DNA of 64,000 nt from positions 58,559 through 122,558 of the forward strand of contig CACBBE010000001.1 of assembly GCA_902537395.1 (NCBI GenBank), read 5' to 3'. A program made the translations under genes and the position numbers. The DNA is from an uncultured Synechococcaceae cyanobacterium. GTDB lineage: Bacteria > Cyanobacteriota > Cyanobacteriia > PCC-6307 > Cyanobiaceae. A model generated the notes under the pieces. The model saw nothing but the letters and a program-made list of their open reading frames with translations. It was not told the DNA's origin and did no database searches. Positions 20,501 through 29,586 of the stretch are shown in pieces. Position 1 is the stretch's first letter, and the number at the start of each line of letters is the position of its first letter.

Positions 20501-21296
20501 TGTTTCAAATCTTAATGAGGATGATAAATTTAACCCTCTTGCTGGGGCATCAAGAGATGGTGGTTCAATTAATCGTATATTTGGGTCAGCGCCAGGTTCA
20601 TATGGTGCTGGTCTGCAAGAACTAATTTCAAATTCTAATTGGGAAAATATTGACGATTTTGGTGAATCTTTTCTTAATTGGAGTAAGTGGATTTATAGTG
20701 ATAATCTTGAACCTATAGAGGATAAAAAATCATTAGAAAATGCTCTTAAAAATGTGCAGTTAGTTGTTCATAACCAAGATAATAAGGAACATGATATTTT
20801 AGATTCTGATGATTATTATCAGTTTCAGGGTGGATTATCTTCAGCAGTAAAAAAATTGAGCGGTAAATTACCTGAAATGTATCATGGTGATTTATCAAAA
20901 TTTGGATTATCTAAAATTTCAAAATTACAAGATGAAATTAATAAAGTTGTTATATCAAGAATACTTAACCCTAAATGGATAAATGGAATGAAGGATAATG
21001 GTTATAAAGGAGCGTTTGAATTTTCAGCTACATTAGATTACTTATATGCTTTTGATGCTTCTACTGAAGTAGTCTCAGATTGGTGTTATGAGGAAGTTTA
21101 TAAATCATGGTTATGTAATCAAGATCTTAGGAATTTCTTTCTAAAGAATAATCCATGGGCTTTAAGAGATATTGCACAAAGATTACTTGAAATTATCAAT
21201 AGAAAAATGTGGAATAATTGTTCATCAGATGTCGTTGAAAATTTAAAGAACATAATTATTAATACTGATTCAATAATTGAAAAAAACGAATTCTGA
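17562..21296 (+). CDS. cobN: Cobaltochelatase subunit CobN
   Basis: 1244 aa; FGKITLLIQPQRGYDAFTDRDIHSPDLPPPHRYLAQYFWIE...HIGKHGTVEWLPGKSIGLS. Confidence 0.93.
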   Translation: MHRILNIAGNEKNKDDLIEQPTADFIFITSVKADLNLISNLLLEKEFASLKNNIRALEISNLNSLAQIDNYLLKTINYAKVVILRIFGDKGTWNYGIEQLLNWQAVNKKRKLVILSGTVDQEVSLSEISSIDKNIALNISRLLRSGGMDNYRKFLNCLNYLKVNESLIPEEFLNISFYADPYLYDWKIEQGEKIGIISYKSLFLANEIEVNEKLNLQLRRCGLSPKTLFISTLKDHIIQKKLIDIFKKEDIKLIITTTSFSSSQIKNNELIENSTNIFTSLKIPILQLLSSNRSRKNWLNSSIGMNSSDLLMQIIIPEFDGRITTCPSAFKEIISEKNTLYSEITSYKADQVGIKWISKFATNYVKLQKLNNFDKKICLIISNYPVKNGRIGNGVGLNTPSSIINILNWLKEEGYDLGSCNYPQDSSELMSILIKTRTNDLESQNNKPLDYLPVSEYLKYWNYLELEPKNIIVNRWGKPSEAIDLDNEGFSINGIRFGKITLLIQPQRGYDAFTDRDIHSPDLPPPHRYLAQYFWIEKVFNANAICHIGKHGTVEWLPGKSIGLSNKCFPNIICPAIPNIYPFIVNDPGEGSQAKRRTAATIIDHLTPPLDRSELYGKYSILENYLDEYFEAKLFDSNRIEIIEKSIFELIKKDFNEITLYNNNQIEEIDSFLCKIKESQIRTGLHIFGNRQNDIDEINLFLCIARVPNANRIGIVQYIAKHLKLDLDPWTNKYDQKLNEKDKKILLTFSNKNILNFRMAIDFLEQQAKYLIYLFFYKKNTNIKNLEKYKNQKIIDYFFNEKKHNNYFLLLKKEILYPIINSSYNEKLSFINSLNGQYVKSGPSGAPTRGKTEALPTGKNFFSVDSRGLPTESAWSVGCQSASQILDLYKQDNGEDLKNIAISVWATSTMRNGGEDICQILYLLGVQPIWDGPSRRVVDLEIIPLSVLERPRVDVTLRISGMFRDAFPQLVKLTSKAINLVSNLNEDDKFNPLAGASRDGGSINRIFGSAPGSYGAGLQELISNSNWENIDDFGESFLNWSKWIYSDNLEPIEDKKSLENALKNVQLVVHNQDNKEHDILDSDDYYQFQGGLSSAVKKLSGKLPEMYHGDLSKFGLSKISKLQDEINKVVISRILNPKWINGMKDNGYKGAFEFSATLDYLYAFDASTEVVSDWCYEEVYKSWLCNQDLRNFFLKNNPWALRDIAQRLLEIINRKMWNNCSSDVVENLKNIIINTDSIIEKNEF

Positions 21297-21297
21297 A

Positions 21298-21945
21298 TTA
21301 TCTACCTAATAGCGAAAGTCCATGACTATCTGTTCCGCATGTTTTTAGCATTGAATATTTATCTGCTAATTTATCTATTTCTGAACAAACAAATAAACTA
21401 GGATTCCATACTTCATTAAGTTCATAATCGTACCAAACCTCTATTCCATCAATACCTTGTATTTTGGCCTCTGGAATTAATTTATAAAAGGGAATCCTGT
21501 ATCTCGCTGGGTGTGCAAGAAATGATAAACCACCAGCTAAATTTATTGCTTTTATAACTGATTTAATATTTAAATCATTACCTATTGGTGACTCTCCAAG
21601 GATGTAGGGATTTAGGTATTTACTTTTTATATCTATTCCCAATCCAATTACATGTACTAAACATCCCAGAATCAAACAATTAATTTCTATTCCCGATATT
21701 AATGTAAAAGAATCTATAGGATAATTTTTAAGTATATTATTTTTTTTTATATATTCATGAGCTTTAATTGTATGATGATCAGTTATCGATAAAAATTTTA
21801 AGTTATTTTTATAAGCTTCTTCTAAAAGTTCATGTGGTTCTAGACTTCCATCACTAAATTTTGTATGACAGTGAAAATTAATATTTTTAGGACAACTATT
21901 TTTATTAATATTGGAGGTTAATTTTACTAAGTCTTCCCTATTCAT
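21298..21945 (-). CDS. PHP-domain metal-dependent phosphoesterase
   Basis: NFHCHTKFSDGSLEPHELLEEA...ITDHHT...FLAHPARYR...GTDSHG. Confidence 0.88.
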   Translation of the reverse strand: MNREDLVKLTSNINKNSCPKNINFHCHTKFSDGSLEPHELLEEAYKNNLKFLSITDHHTIKAHEYIKKNNILKNYPIDSFTLISGIEINCLILGCLVHVIGLGIDIKSKYLNPYILGESPIGNDLNIKSVIKAINLAGGLSFLAHPARYRIPFYKLIPEAKIQGIDGIEVWYDYELNEVWNPSLFVCSEIDKLADKYSMLKTCGTDSHGLSLLGR

Positions 21946-22504
21946 TACTCAATGAATTCTCATTTTTCTTTCTAATCTTTGCATATAATTGTATTGAAGC
22001 CAACATGAAAATAATTAGTCCAACTACGCTCCATGTAGCAACACTAGTTGGAAAATTATTTTTAAAAATAACTAAAAGTACAATTATAAATAATAATAAA
22101 GTAGGCAACTCATTTAGTAATCTAAGGTTTTTTGCTGAAATTGTTGAAGTACCATTTTGTAATGAATACATTATTTTGTAACAGTAAGAATGATAAATTA
22201 CTAATCCTAAAACAAAAGAAATTTTAATTTGTAACCACTTCTCACTTAACCAACTTGGTTGCATAATAACCATGCATATAGCCATACTTAAAGCTAATAT
22301 CATCCCAGGTGTTGTGATTATATTCGCCAGCCTTTTTTCCATCAAGGTGTATTGTTTATTAAAGGCAATTTTTAATTCATTATCCATATTTTTGGATTCT
22401 TCATGATATATAAAAAGTCTTACTAAATAAAAAAGGCCTGCAAACCAAACGATTACACCAATAATGTGAAGTGATTTAAACCAGAGATATGCTTCAGCTG
22501 CCAA
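21938..22504 (-). CDS. hemJ: HemJ-type protoporphyrinogen oxidase (UPF0093 membrane protein)
   Basis: YLWFKSLHIIGVIVWFAGLFYLVRLFIYHEE... Confidence 0.88.
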   Translation of the reverse strand: MAAEAYLWFKSLHIIGVIVWFAGLFYLVRLFIYHEESKNMDNELKIAFNKQYTLMEKRLANIITTPGMILALSMAICMVIMQPSWLSEKWLQIKISFVLGLVIYHSYCYKIMYSLQNGTSTISAKNLRLLNELPTLLLFIIVLLVIFKNNFPTSVATWSVVGLIIFMLASIQLYAKIRKKNENSLSNE

Positions 22505-22591
22505 ATTACTAGATTAATTAAAAATATATATTTTTAATATAGTTATATTTAACAATATCAAGAAATCTATTTTTCAAAAATTAATTAATAT

Positions 22592-24550
22592 TTATAACTC
22601 GTTAAAATATTCATATATATCATTTACTGAATTTTTTCCAAGTCCTTTAACTTTTGATAAATCCTCTTTACTAGCTATTCTTATCGCGTCTATTGATTTA
22701 AAATGCTCAAGCAATTCTCTTATTCTTGATGGTCCTAATCCACTGATTTGGGACAATTGAGATCTATTCATTCTCTTAGATCTTTTGTCTCGATGAAAAG
22801 ATAATGCAAATCTATGTGCTTCATCTCTTACCCTTCTTAATAGAAGAACTCCTTTTTGATTTTCGTCAGTATCAAGAGACTTAGTAAAGCCTGGAATAAA
22901 TATTTCTTCATGTTTTTTTGCTAATGAACATATAGTTACTTCTTCCTCAAGATTTAATTCTTTTAATGCTTTAATAGCTGCATTTAACTGTCCTTTTCCT
23001 CCATCAATCATTATTAAATCAGGCCAATCTGATAGAAGTTCATTGTCTAATTTACTATTCGTTTTATCATTTACTATTGAAAAATCCCCACCGTTTTCTT
23101 TAAATCTTGACCATTTTTTAAACCTTCTATGTATTACTTCATATATCGAAGCAAAATCATCACTATGTCCTAAAACAACGTTTGGATCTTTAATTTTATA
23201 TTTCCTATAATGCTGTTTAGAAGGAATCCCATCAATAAAAACGACTTGTGATGCTACAGGGTCACTACCTTGAATATGGCTTATATCATAACCTTCAATT
23301 CTTTTAGGTTGTTCGCTTAATTCAAGTATTTGGGCAAGATCCTCAATTGATGATTCATTATCTTGTATCCCATTTATTATTCTATCTAATTCCAATTTCG
23401 CATTTTTTAAAACCATTTCTACAGTTTCATGTTTTTTATTTCTTTTTGGGATTAAAATTTTTACTTTCTTTTTTCTTAGATCCGTTAACCAATCCTCTAT
23501 GGTTGCTTGTTTTGGAAGGTTATATTGAATAAGAATTTCTGATGGTATTTCTACAGCTTCAACATTCATATAATGCTCTTCTAATATCTTTTGTAGAATG
23601 AGATTTTCATCTTCATTATTTAATTTTTGACTATAGCCAATTCTCCCAATGAGCTTACCAGATCTCATTTGGAAAATTTGTATACTAGCAACATTTTTTT
23701 CTGAAACTATTCCAAAGATATCTCTATTAACTGAAGAATCTGGTATTGATATTTTTTGTGATTCAGTTAATAATTTTAAACCTGAAATTTGGTCTCTTAT
23801 TTTTGCTGCATTCTCATAATCTAAATCATTTGAAAATTGCAGCATTTTTTTTTGTAAAAATATTTCTAAGTCATCATTTCTTCCCTGAAATATCATAGAT
23901 ACTTGTTTCATTATTTTTTTATAATCGTCAGATGATATAACTTCTTGGCAAACACCTGGACATCTTCCTATTGAATAATTCAAACAAGTTCTATCTTTAT
24001 AGACTGGCCTTGGTCTTTGTCTAAGTGGAAATATTTTTTTTATCGTAAATAATGTTCTCCTTAATAATCCGACATCAACATAAGGTCCATAATATCTATC
24101 TAAATTATTTCTATTTCTTCTTCTTCTTGTAATAAATATTCGAGGATATTTTTCACTCCAAGTTATACAAAGATATGGATATTTCTTATCATCCTTTAAA
24201 AGAATATTAAAGTATGGTTTGTTTGTTTTAATTAAATTTGACTCTAAATTTAATGCTTCATATTCGCTATCTGTGACTATTATTTCTATTTCAGTTATTT
24301 GACGAACCATCAAACTTAATCTGGGCGTTAAATCTGAATAATTATTGAAATAACTACTTACTCTACTACGTAGTTTTTTAGATTTACCGATATAAAGTAA
24401 GTTACTATCAATATCTTTAAAAAGATAACAACCAGATGAATTCGGAATTTCGGATAATCTTGATTTTAATAACTCCTTATTATTAATTAATTTATATTCA
24501 ATTTTAAAATTATATTTGTTATCTATTTTTTCGATAGAGGAATTACTCAT
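22592..24550 (-). CDS. uvrC: Excinuclease ABC subunit C
   Basis: GIY-YIG domain GCYLFKDIDSNLLYIGKSKKLRSRVSSYF, UVR motif, C-terminal HhH. Confidence 0.96.
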   Translation of the reverse strand: MSNSSIEKIDNKYNFKIEYKLINNKELLKSRLSEIPNSSGCYLFKDIDSNLLYIGKSKKLRSRVSSYFNNYSDLTPRLSLMVRQITEIEIIVTDSEYEALNLESNLIKTNKPYFNILLKDDKKYPYLCITWSEKYPRIFITRRRRNRNNLDRYYGPYVDVGLLRRTLFTIKKIFPLRQRPRPVYKDRTCLNYSIGRCPGVCQEVISSDDYKKIMKQVSMIFQGRNDDLEIFLQKKMLQFSNDLDYENAAKIRDQISGLKLLTESQKISIPDSSVNRDIFGIVSEKNVASIQIFQMRSGKLIGRIGYSQKLNNEDENLILQKILEEHYMNVEAVEIPSEILIQYNLPKQATIEDWLTDLRKKKVKILIPKRNKKHETVEMVLKNAKLELDRIINGIQDNESSIEDLAQILELSEQPKRIEGYDISHIQGSDPVASQVVFIDGIPSKQHYRKYKIKDPNVVLGHSDDFASIYEVIHRRFKKWSRFKENGGDFSIVNDKTNSKLDNELLSDWPDLIMIDGGKGQLNAAIKALKELNLEEEVTICSLAKKHEEIFIPGFTKSLDTDENQKGVLLLRRVRDEAHRFALSFHRDKRSKRMNRSQLSQISGLGPSRIRELLEHFKSIDAIRIASKEDLSKVKGLGKNSVNDIYEYFNEL

Positions 24551-24559
24551 TTAAAATAA

Positions 24560-25048
24560 TTATCCTCCATAATTCCAGCCAGTTGAAGATAAATTTAGTG
24601 AGTCAACATCATTATTCAGATAAGCAGATACAACCTCTCCTACAAAAACGGTATGGTCTCCATGCATAACACTTCCAACAACATTACATTCCACTCCACC
24701 AACACTATCAACTAAAATAGGCAATCCAAGCTCACCTAAATTAAATTCAACAGATTCAAATCTACCTCCTAATGCTTTTTGAGGTTTAAAGAAAACAGCA
24801 GCTAGATCCTTTTGATCACTTTTAAGCACATTTAATGAGAACTTTTTGGTGGACTTTATTATTTCATGACTAGAACCCTCTGCTCTAACAGCCATTACAA
24901 CTAATGGTGGGGTGAAGGAACCTTGAGTCACCCAACTTGCAGTAAATCCATTCACTTCATTTTTATCCTCGTCTCTAACACCACAAATAAATAATCCGTG
25001 AGGTATTTTTCTTAATAAGATTTTTTTTGCTTCTAGATTTAATGTCAT
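24560..25048 (-). CDS. Flavin reductase-like domain protein
   Basis: GLFICGVRDEDKNEVNGFTASWVTQGSFTPPLVVMAV...FSLNVL. Confidence 0.82.
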   Translation of the reverse strand: MTLNLEAKKILLRKIPHGLFICGVRDEDKNEVNGFTASWVTQGSFTPPLVVMAVRAEGSSHEIIKSTKKFSLNVLKSDQKDLAAVFFKPQKALGGRFESVEFNLGELGLPILVDSVGGVECNVVGSVMHGDHTVFVGEVVSAYLNNDVDSLNLSSTGWNYGG

Positions 25049-25107
25049 AATTGATTTATCTAATATTTTTATTTTAACTAAATTTCTTATTCGATCATAA
25101 TAAATTC

Positions 25108-25581
25108 ATGAAAATTCTTTATCCAGGTACTTTTGATCCTTTAACAAACGGGCATCTTGATTTAATAGAAAGGGCTGAAAAAATATTTGGCAATCTAGTA
25201 GTTGCTGTTTTAGAAAATACTTCTAAAACACCAACATTTAATCTTAAAAGAAGAATAATACAAATAAAAAATTCTCTTTCTCATTTACCTAATATTGAAG
25301 TTATTTCTTATTCAGGACTCACTGTGGATTGTGCAAATGATCTAAAAGCTAATCTTATTCTTAGAGGCTTAAGAGCAATGAGTGATTTTGAGTATGAACT
25401 TCAGATTGCTCATACAAATAAATCTCTTAATAATGATATTGAAACTATATTTTTATCAACAAATACAAATTATAGTTTTCTTAGTAGTTCTTTAGTAAAA
25501 GAAGTTGCAAAATTTGGTGGTGAAATTAATCACATGGTACCTCCCTCTGTTGAGAAGGATTTAAAAGAATATTTTAAATAA
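25108..25581 (+). CDS. coaD: Phosphopantetheine adenylyltransferase
   Basis: [23 protein letters not shown]...[16 protein letters not shown]. Confidence 0.97.
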   Translation: MKILYPGTFDPLTNGHLDLIERAEKIFGNLVVAVLENTSKTPTFNLKRRIIQIKNSLSHLPNIEVISYSGLTVDCANDLKANLILRGLRAMSDFEYELQIAHTNKSLNNDIETIFLSTNTNYSFLSSSLVKEVAKFGGEINHMVPPSVEKDLKEYFK

Positions 25582-25589
25582 TATTTTTA

Positions 25590-26816
25590 TTAACAAGATT
25601 TCAAGTAATAAAGATCACGTAATAATTTAAATGCTTTTTCTTTATCAATATTATTAGAATTTTGGATAATGCTTATAATTATTGGCTTTTCATTTTTATA
25701 TAAAAAGCCAGATAATGCAAAGACATTTGAAAGAGTCCCAGTTTTCCCAAAAAACTTTCCAGATAATTCACTATTTACAAATCTTTTAGCTAACGTTCCT
25801 CTTAATCCCGTAATTGAAAGTGTAGATTGATAAGCTTGAAAATTATTAGAATATCTCATTTTATCTAAAAACAATACAACTAACTTTGTTGTAATTCTAT
25901 TTTTTCGAGACAGTCCACTAGCATCCGCAAAGTAAGCATTAGTTGCTGGAAGGCCTTTATTTTCAAGCCATCTTTTCAATTTTATATAGTCATTATTGTT
26001 CCATGTATTTGAGGCATTTTTAAAGAGTGATTCAGCTGTAAAATTATGACTTTCAGAATTTGTAAGAGTTAATAATGAAAGAATTGGAGTTGAATATATT
26101 TTACTTATCTCTGTAATATCTTTTAAATAAAATGTTTTTTCTGAATCTAAAAAATATATATTTACTTTTGAATTAGGAAATTTACTTTTTAAATAGTTTT
26201 TAATAAAATTTCTTAAAGCATAAATATCTTCATATTTATTTTGATTACTTTCAATAGCTAGAGATGTAATTGGAGATCCATATTCGTAAAGTTTATCAGT
26301 ATTTGTCCAACCACTAGGCCAATTTAATTTTGAATCAATTTCTACAATATTAAAGTTAATAGTTTTATTTTCTTTAATATTTGAAATTAGTTCGATTATA
26401 TCTTCATAGTTCAGATCTGGATCCCCTTGACCGAGCAAATAATAATTGTTTTTATTTTTTTTTAATAAAAAGGTCTTTAAATTACTATTTAATTTATATT
26501 TACTTAAAACATAAGCTGATGAGAATAATTTTTGATTTGATGCTGGTAACCTTAGAACTTCATCATTATAGGAACTAATTATTGTCCCGTTATTATTGAT
26601 AATTGATACACTAAATGAATCATCTAGCGTTTGATTCAATAAAGCATCATAAGTAGGACATTTTTTATTTTTAGTAATTATTCCAGGGAAATTAAAATAA
26701 ATACTATTTAAAATATTTATTTTCTGATTTGTTAATAAATATCTTATTAAGAATGGAGATGTTACTAATACAAGAACAATTAAGAAAAATGAATAAATCT
26801 TTTTAATCACATTCAA
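25590..26816 (-). CDS. dacB: D-alanyl-D-alanine carboxypeptidase (PBP4-type)
   Basis: LPASNQKLFSSA (SxxK), FADASGLSRKNRIT, GKTGTLSNVFALSGFL. Confidence 0.85.
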   Translation of the reverse strand: MNVIKKIYSFFLIVLVLVTSPFLIRYLLTNQKINILNSIYFNFPGIITKNKKCPTYDALLNQTLDDSFSVSIINNNGTIISSYNDEVLRLPASNQKLFSSAYVLSKYKLNSNLKTFLLKKNKNNYYLLGQGDPDLNYEDIIELISNIKENKTINFNIVEIDSKLNWPSGWTNTDKLYEYGSPITSLAIESNQNKYEDIYALRNFIKNYLKSKFPNSKVNIYFLDSEKTFYLKDITEISKIYSTPILSLLTLTNSESHNFTAESLFKNASNTWNNNDYIKLKRWLENKGLPATNAYFADASGLSRKNRITTKLVVLFLDKMRYSNNFQAYQSTLSITGLRGTLAKRFVNSELSGKFFGKTGTLSNVFALSGFLYKNEKPIIISIIQNSNNIDKEKAFKLLRDLYYLKSC

Positions 26817-26817
26817 T

Positions 26818-27447
26818 CTATAAATTTACAAAAATAGATTCATTGTCGGGTTTAATTTCAAATTCTTTTTTAAAAAAATATTTTTTGTTTTCTTCTTTGA
26901 AAAGCAACCAGTTATTTGGATAAATATGCATAAGAGCAGCTTTATTTAAAGGCTGAAGAAAATAAATATTTTTCCAAGTTTTGACAAAGTTTTTACGTCT
27001 CTCTCTAATAACACTTCCTATACCAATATTGGCATCTTCAAATTTAGGATTTAATGAATAATGCGTTCCTTGATAATTATCGGACATAGGTTCAAATGAA
27101 TCAAAATCATATGGCTGAGGAATTATCGATATCATTACACTATCAATATTATTTATATTATTTGATTCATTAAATGATTTAAAAGTAAAGATTTTATCTT
27201 TGACATCTGGATAGTCTCTTTGAGCTAAAGCCACAGCACCTTGATCAGCAAATGTTATGAATACATTATTATTATTTTTAGCTAATATCTTGTAAATAGT
27301 TATTCCAATTCTGTTAAACTTCAATCCTTCAAAATTAAATTCTATAGTAAATCTTTTATTTGAATCTAATAAACTTGGAATAATTGCATCCTCCATATTC
27401 TTAAGAGATTCATTTAAATCTTTAGGTAGTCTGTAATTTGTTTCCAT
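26818..27447 (-). CDS. DUF1995 family protein
   Basis: YRLPKDLNESLKNMEDAIIPSLLDSNKRFTIEFNFEGL... DUF1995 pattern. Confidence 0.75.
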   Translation of the reverse strand: METNYRLPKDLNESLKNMEDAIIPSLLDSNKRFTIEFNFEGLKFNRIGITIYKILAKNNNNVFITFADQGAVALAQRDYPDVKDKIFTFKSFNESNNINNIDSVMISIIPQPYDFDSFEPMSDNYQGTHYSLNPKFEDANIGIGSVIRERRKNFVKTWKNIYFLQPLNKAALMHIYPNNWLLFKEENKKYFFKKEFEIKPDNESIFVNL

Positions 27448-28619
27448 TAAAATTTATCAATACATATTTGAATAAGTTCTAAAAATTTATCTATTTCTGA
27501 CTTATTGTTTATCGAACCTAAAGTAACACGAATATTGGAATATAGTTCATCATCTTTTAAACCAATATTTTTTAGTGTTGAGCTAGGTTTTCCAGATGAG
27601 CTTGAACAAGCACTTCCACTACTTATCGCTATTCTGTTTTCTGACATGAAATTAACAATCTTATAGGCTCTTATAGGATCAAATAGCTTATTTAAAAGTA
27701 GAAATGAAATATGATTTGGAAGCCTATGGTTAATACTGCCTGTAATCTTTATATGATTATTATCCTTAATTTTTTGAAAAAAATAATTTTTAAGTTTATT
27801 AATATTATTCGAAGGAAATTCTGTTTTGAGATCATATGATTTTATTTTTCCTTTAATGTTCTTTAATGATTCATACATTCCAGCAATTAATGGCAAAGCT
27901 TGTGTACCTTGTCTAATTGAATATTCCTGGGTAAGTGATATGTCTTTATTTTTTAAAATCATTCGAGACTTTTTTTTGGTTAAGAGAATGCCGATACCTT
28001 TTGGACCTCCAAATTTATGAGCAGATAAACTTAAAAAATCACATTTAAGATCTTTCCAACTGAATATTCCATTACTTAATATTTGAGTTCCATCTAAATG
28101 AAACATTATATTTAATTCTTCACATTTGGAACCTATAAATTGAACAGGTTGAATTGTCCCAATTTCACTTTGTCCCCAAATAATTGATGCAAGCTTAGTA
28201 TCATTGGTTAAAATTTTATCGATATTAGTAATATTTAAAATTCCATCATTATTTACCTTCCATTCGTAAATATCCCAATTTTGTTTTTTTAGTTTATTAG
28301 CACAAATAGTAGTTGCTTGATGTTCAACATTTGAAATGACAACTCTACCATTTTTAAATTTCTCATAAATATTATTAAATACAATATTTGTTGATTCCGA
28401 AGAACCAGATGTAAAAATTATATCCTCTGGTTCTGCTTCAAATAAATATGCAATTTTTGATCTAATTTTTTCAAGATATGTAGAGCATTTTATCCCTAGC
28501 TCGTATGTTGATGAAGGGTTATGCCAATAATTCTTATAAGTTGAATTTATTATATTTAAAACATTTTCAGATAATGGAGTAGTAGATGCATTATCTAAAT
28601 ATATAAAATTATTTTCCAT
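27447..28619 (-). CDS. NifS-like cysteine desulfurase / class V aminotransferase
   Basis: IYLDNASTTPLSENV...SLSAHKFGGPKGIGIL...ISSGSACSSSSGKPSSTL. Confidence 0.9.
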   Translation of the reverse strand: MENNFIYLDNASTTPLSENVLNIINSTYKNYWHNPSSTYELGIKCSTYLEKIRSKIAYLFEAEPEDIIFTSGSSESTNIVFNNIYEKFKNGRVVISNVEHQATTICANKLKKQNWDIYEWKVNNDGILNITNIDKILTNDTKLASIIWGQSEIGTIQPVQFIGSKCEELNIMFHLDGTQILSNGIFSWKDLKCDFLSLSAHKFGGPKGIGILLTKKKSRMILKNKDISLTQEYSIRQGTQALPLIAGMYESLKNIKGKIKSYDLKTEFPSNNINKLKNYFFQKIKDNNHIKITGSINHRLPNHISFLLLNKLFDPIRAYKIVNFMSENRIAISSGSACSSSSGKPSSTLKNIGLKDDELYSNIRVTLGSINNKSEIDKFLELIQICIDKF

Positions 28620-29479
28620 TAATTTATTAAAATTGATCCCGAGAAAACCTTTTTAGCATTACCGGTCATCATGACTTCAGAATCGTTTTTTGACCAATCT
28701 ATTTTAAGATTACCTCCTGGCAAAGAAACAATTGTCAACGAGTTGCAAAGGCCTAGTTTATAGGCTGCTACATGAATTGCACAAGCTCCTGTCCCACAGG
28801 CTAAGGTTGGACCTGCTCCTCTTTCCCATACTTTTACCTTGATATTATCTCTATTTAGGATTTGACAAAAATGAACATTAGTTTTTTCTGGAAATAATTC
28901 ATTACTTTCAAATATTGGCCCAAGTGTAGAAAGAGCAATGGAATCTAAATCTTGAACAAAGAATATTAAATGAGGATTTCCCATCCCTACTGCATAACCT
29001 TTATTATTAAAATTTTTCTCAATAAATTCGTGTGAAGGAATCGAATTGATTTTTTTTTCAATTGTTGTTGGAATATTTTGACTTTCTAAAATTGGTACTC
29101 CCATTTTCACTGTAATTTCATCATTTTTATAATTTGCAATTTTTAAACCTGCTTTAGTCTCAATTTTATATTCTATATTTTTATTATTTATTGAATCATT
29201 TACGTGGAGATACTCAACTAAACACCTAATTCCGTTTCCACACATTTGTGCTTCAGAACCATCAGAATTAAAGATTATCATTTTTGCATAATTATCTTTA
29301 TTAGGTTCTTCTATAAAAATCACACCATCTGCTCCAATTCCAAATTGCCTGTTGCAAATTTGTTTTATATCAAATATTTTATTTGTCTTGTAATTTTTAT
29401 ATAAATCATTACCTCTAGAATCAATTACTACGAAATCATTTCCGTTACCTTGATATTTTTCAAAAGTTATATTTTTCAT
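28619..29479 (-). CDS. dapF: Diaminopimelate epimerase
   Basis: FEKYQGNGNDFVVID...SEAQMCGNGIRC...GPTLACGTGACA. Confidence 0.97.
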   Translation of the reverse strand: MKNITFEKYQGNGNDFVVIDSRGNDLYKNYKTNKIFDIKQICNRQFGIGADGVIFIEEPNKDNYAKMIIFNSDGSEAQMCGNGIRCLVEYLHVNDSINNKNIEYKIETKAGLKIANYKNDEITVKMGVPILESQNIPTTIEKKINSIPSHEFIEKNFNNKGYAVGMGNPHLIFFVQDLDSIALSTLGPIFESNELFPEKTNVHFCQILNRDNIKVKVWERGAGPTLACGTGACAIHVAAYKLGLCNSLTIVSLPGGNLKIDWSKNDSEVMMTGNAKKVFSGSILIN

Positions 29480-29586
29480 TTGTAGATAATATATTTTAAA
29501 TTTTAATTATAAATTATTCCTTTTAACAATCTATTTCTATTTTATACAATGAATATTAAAATAATAATTTAACAAATAAAAATTAA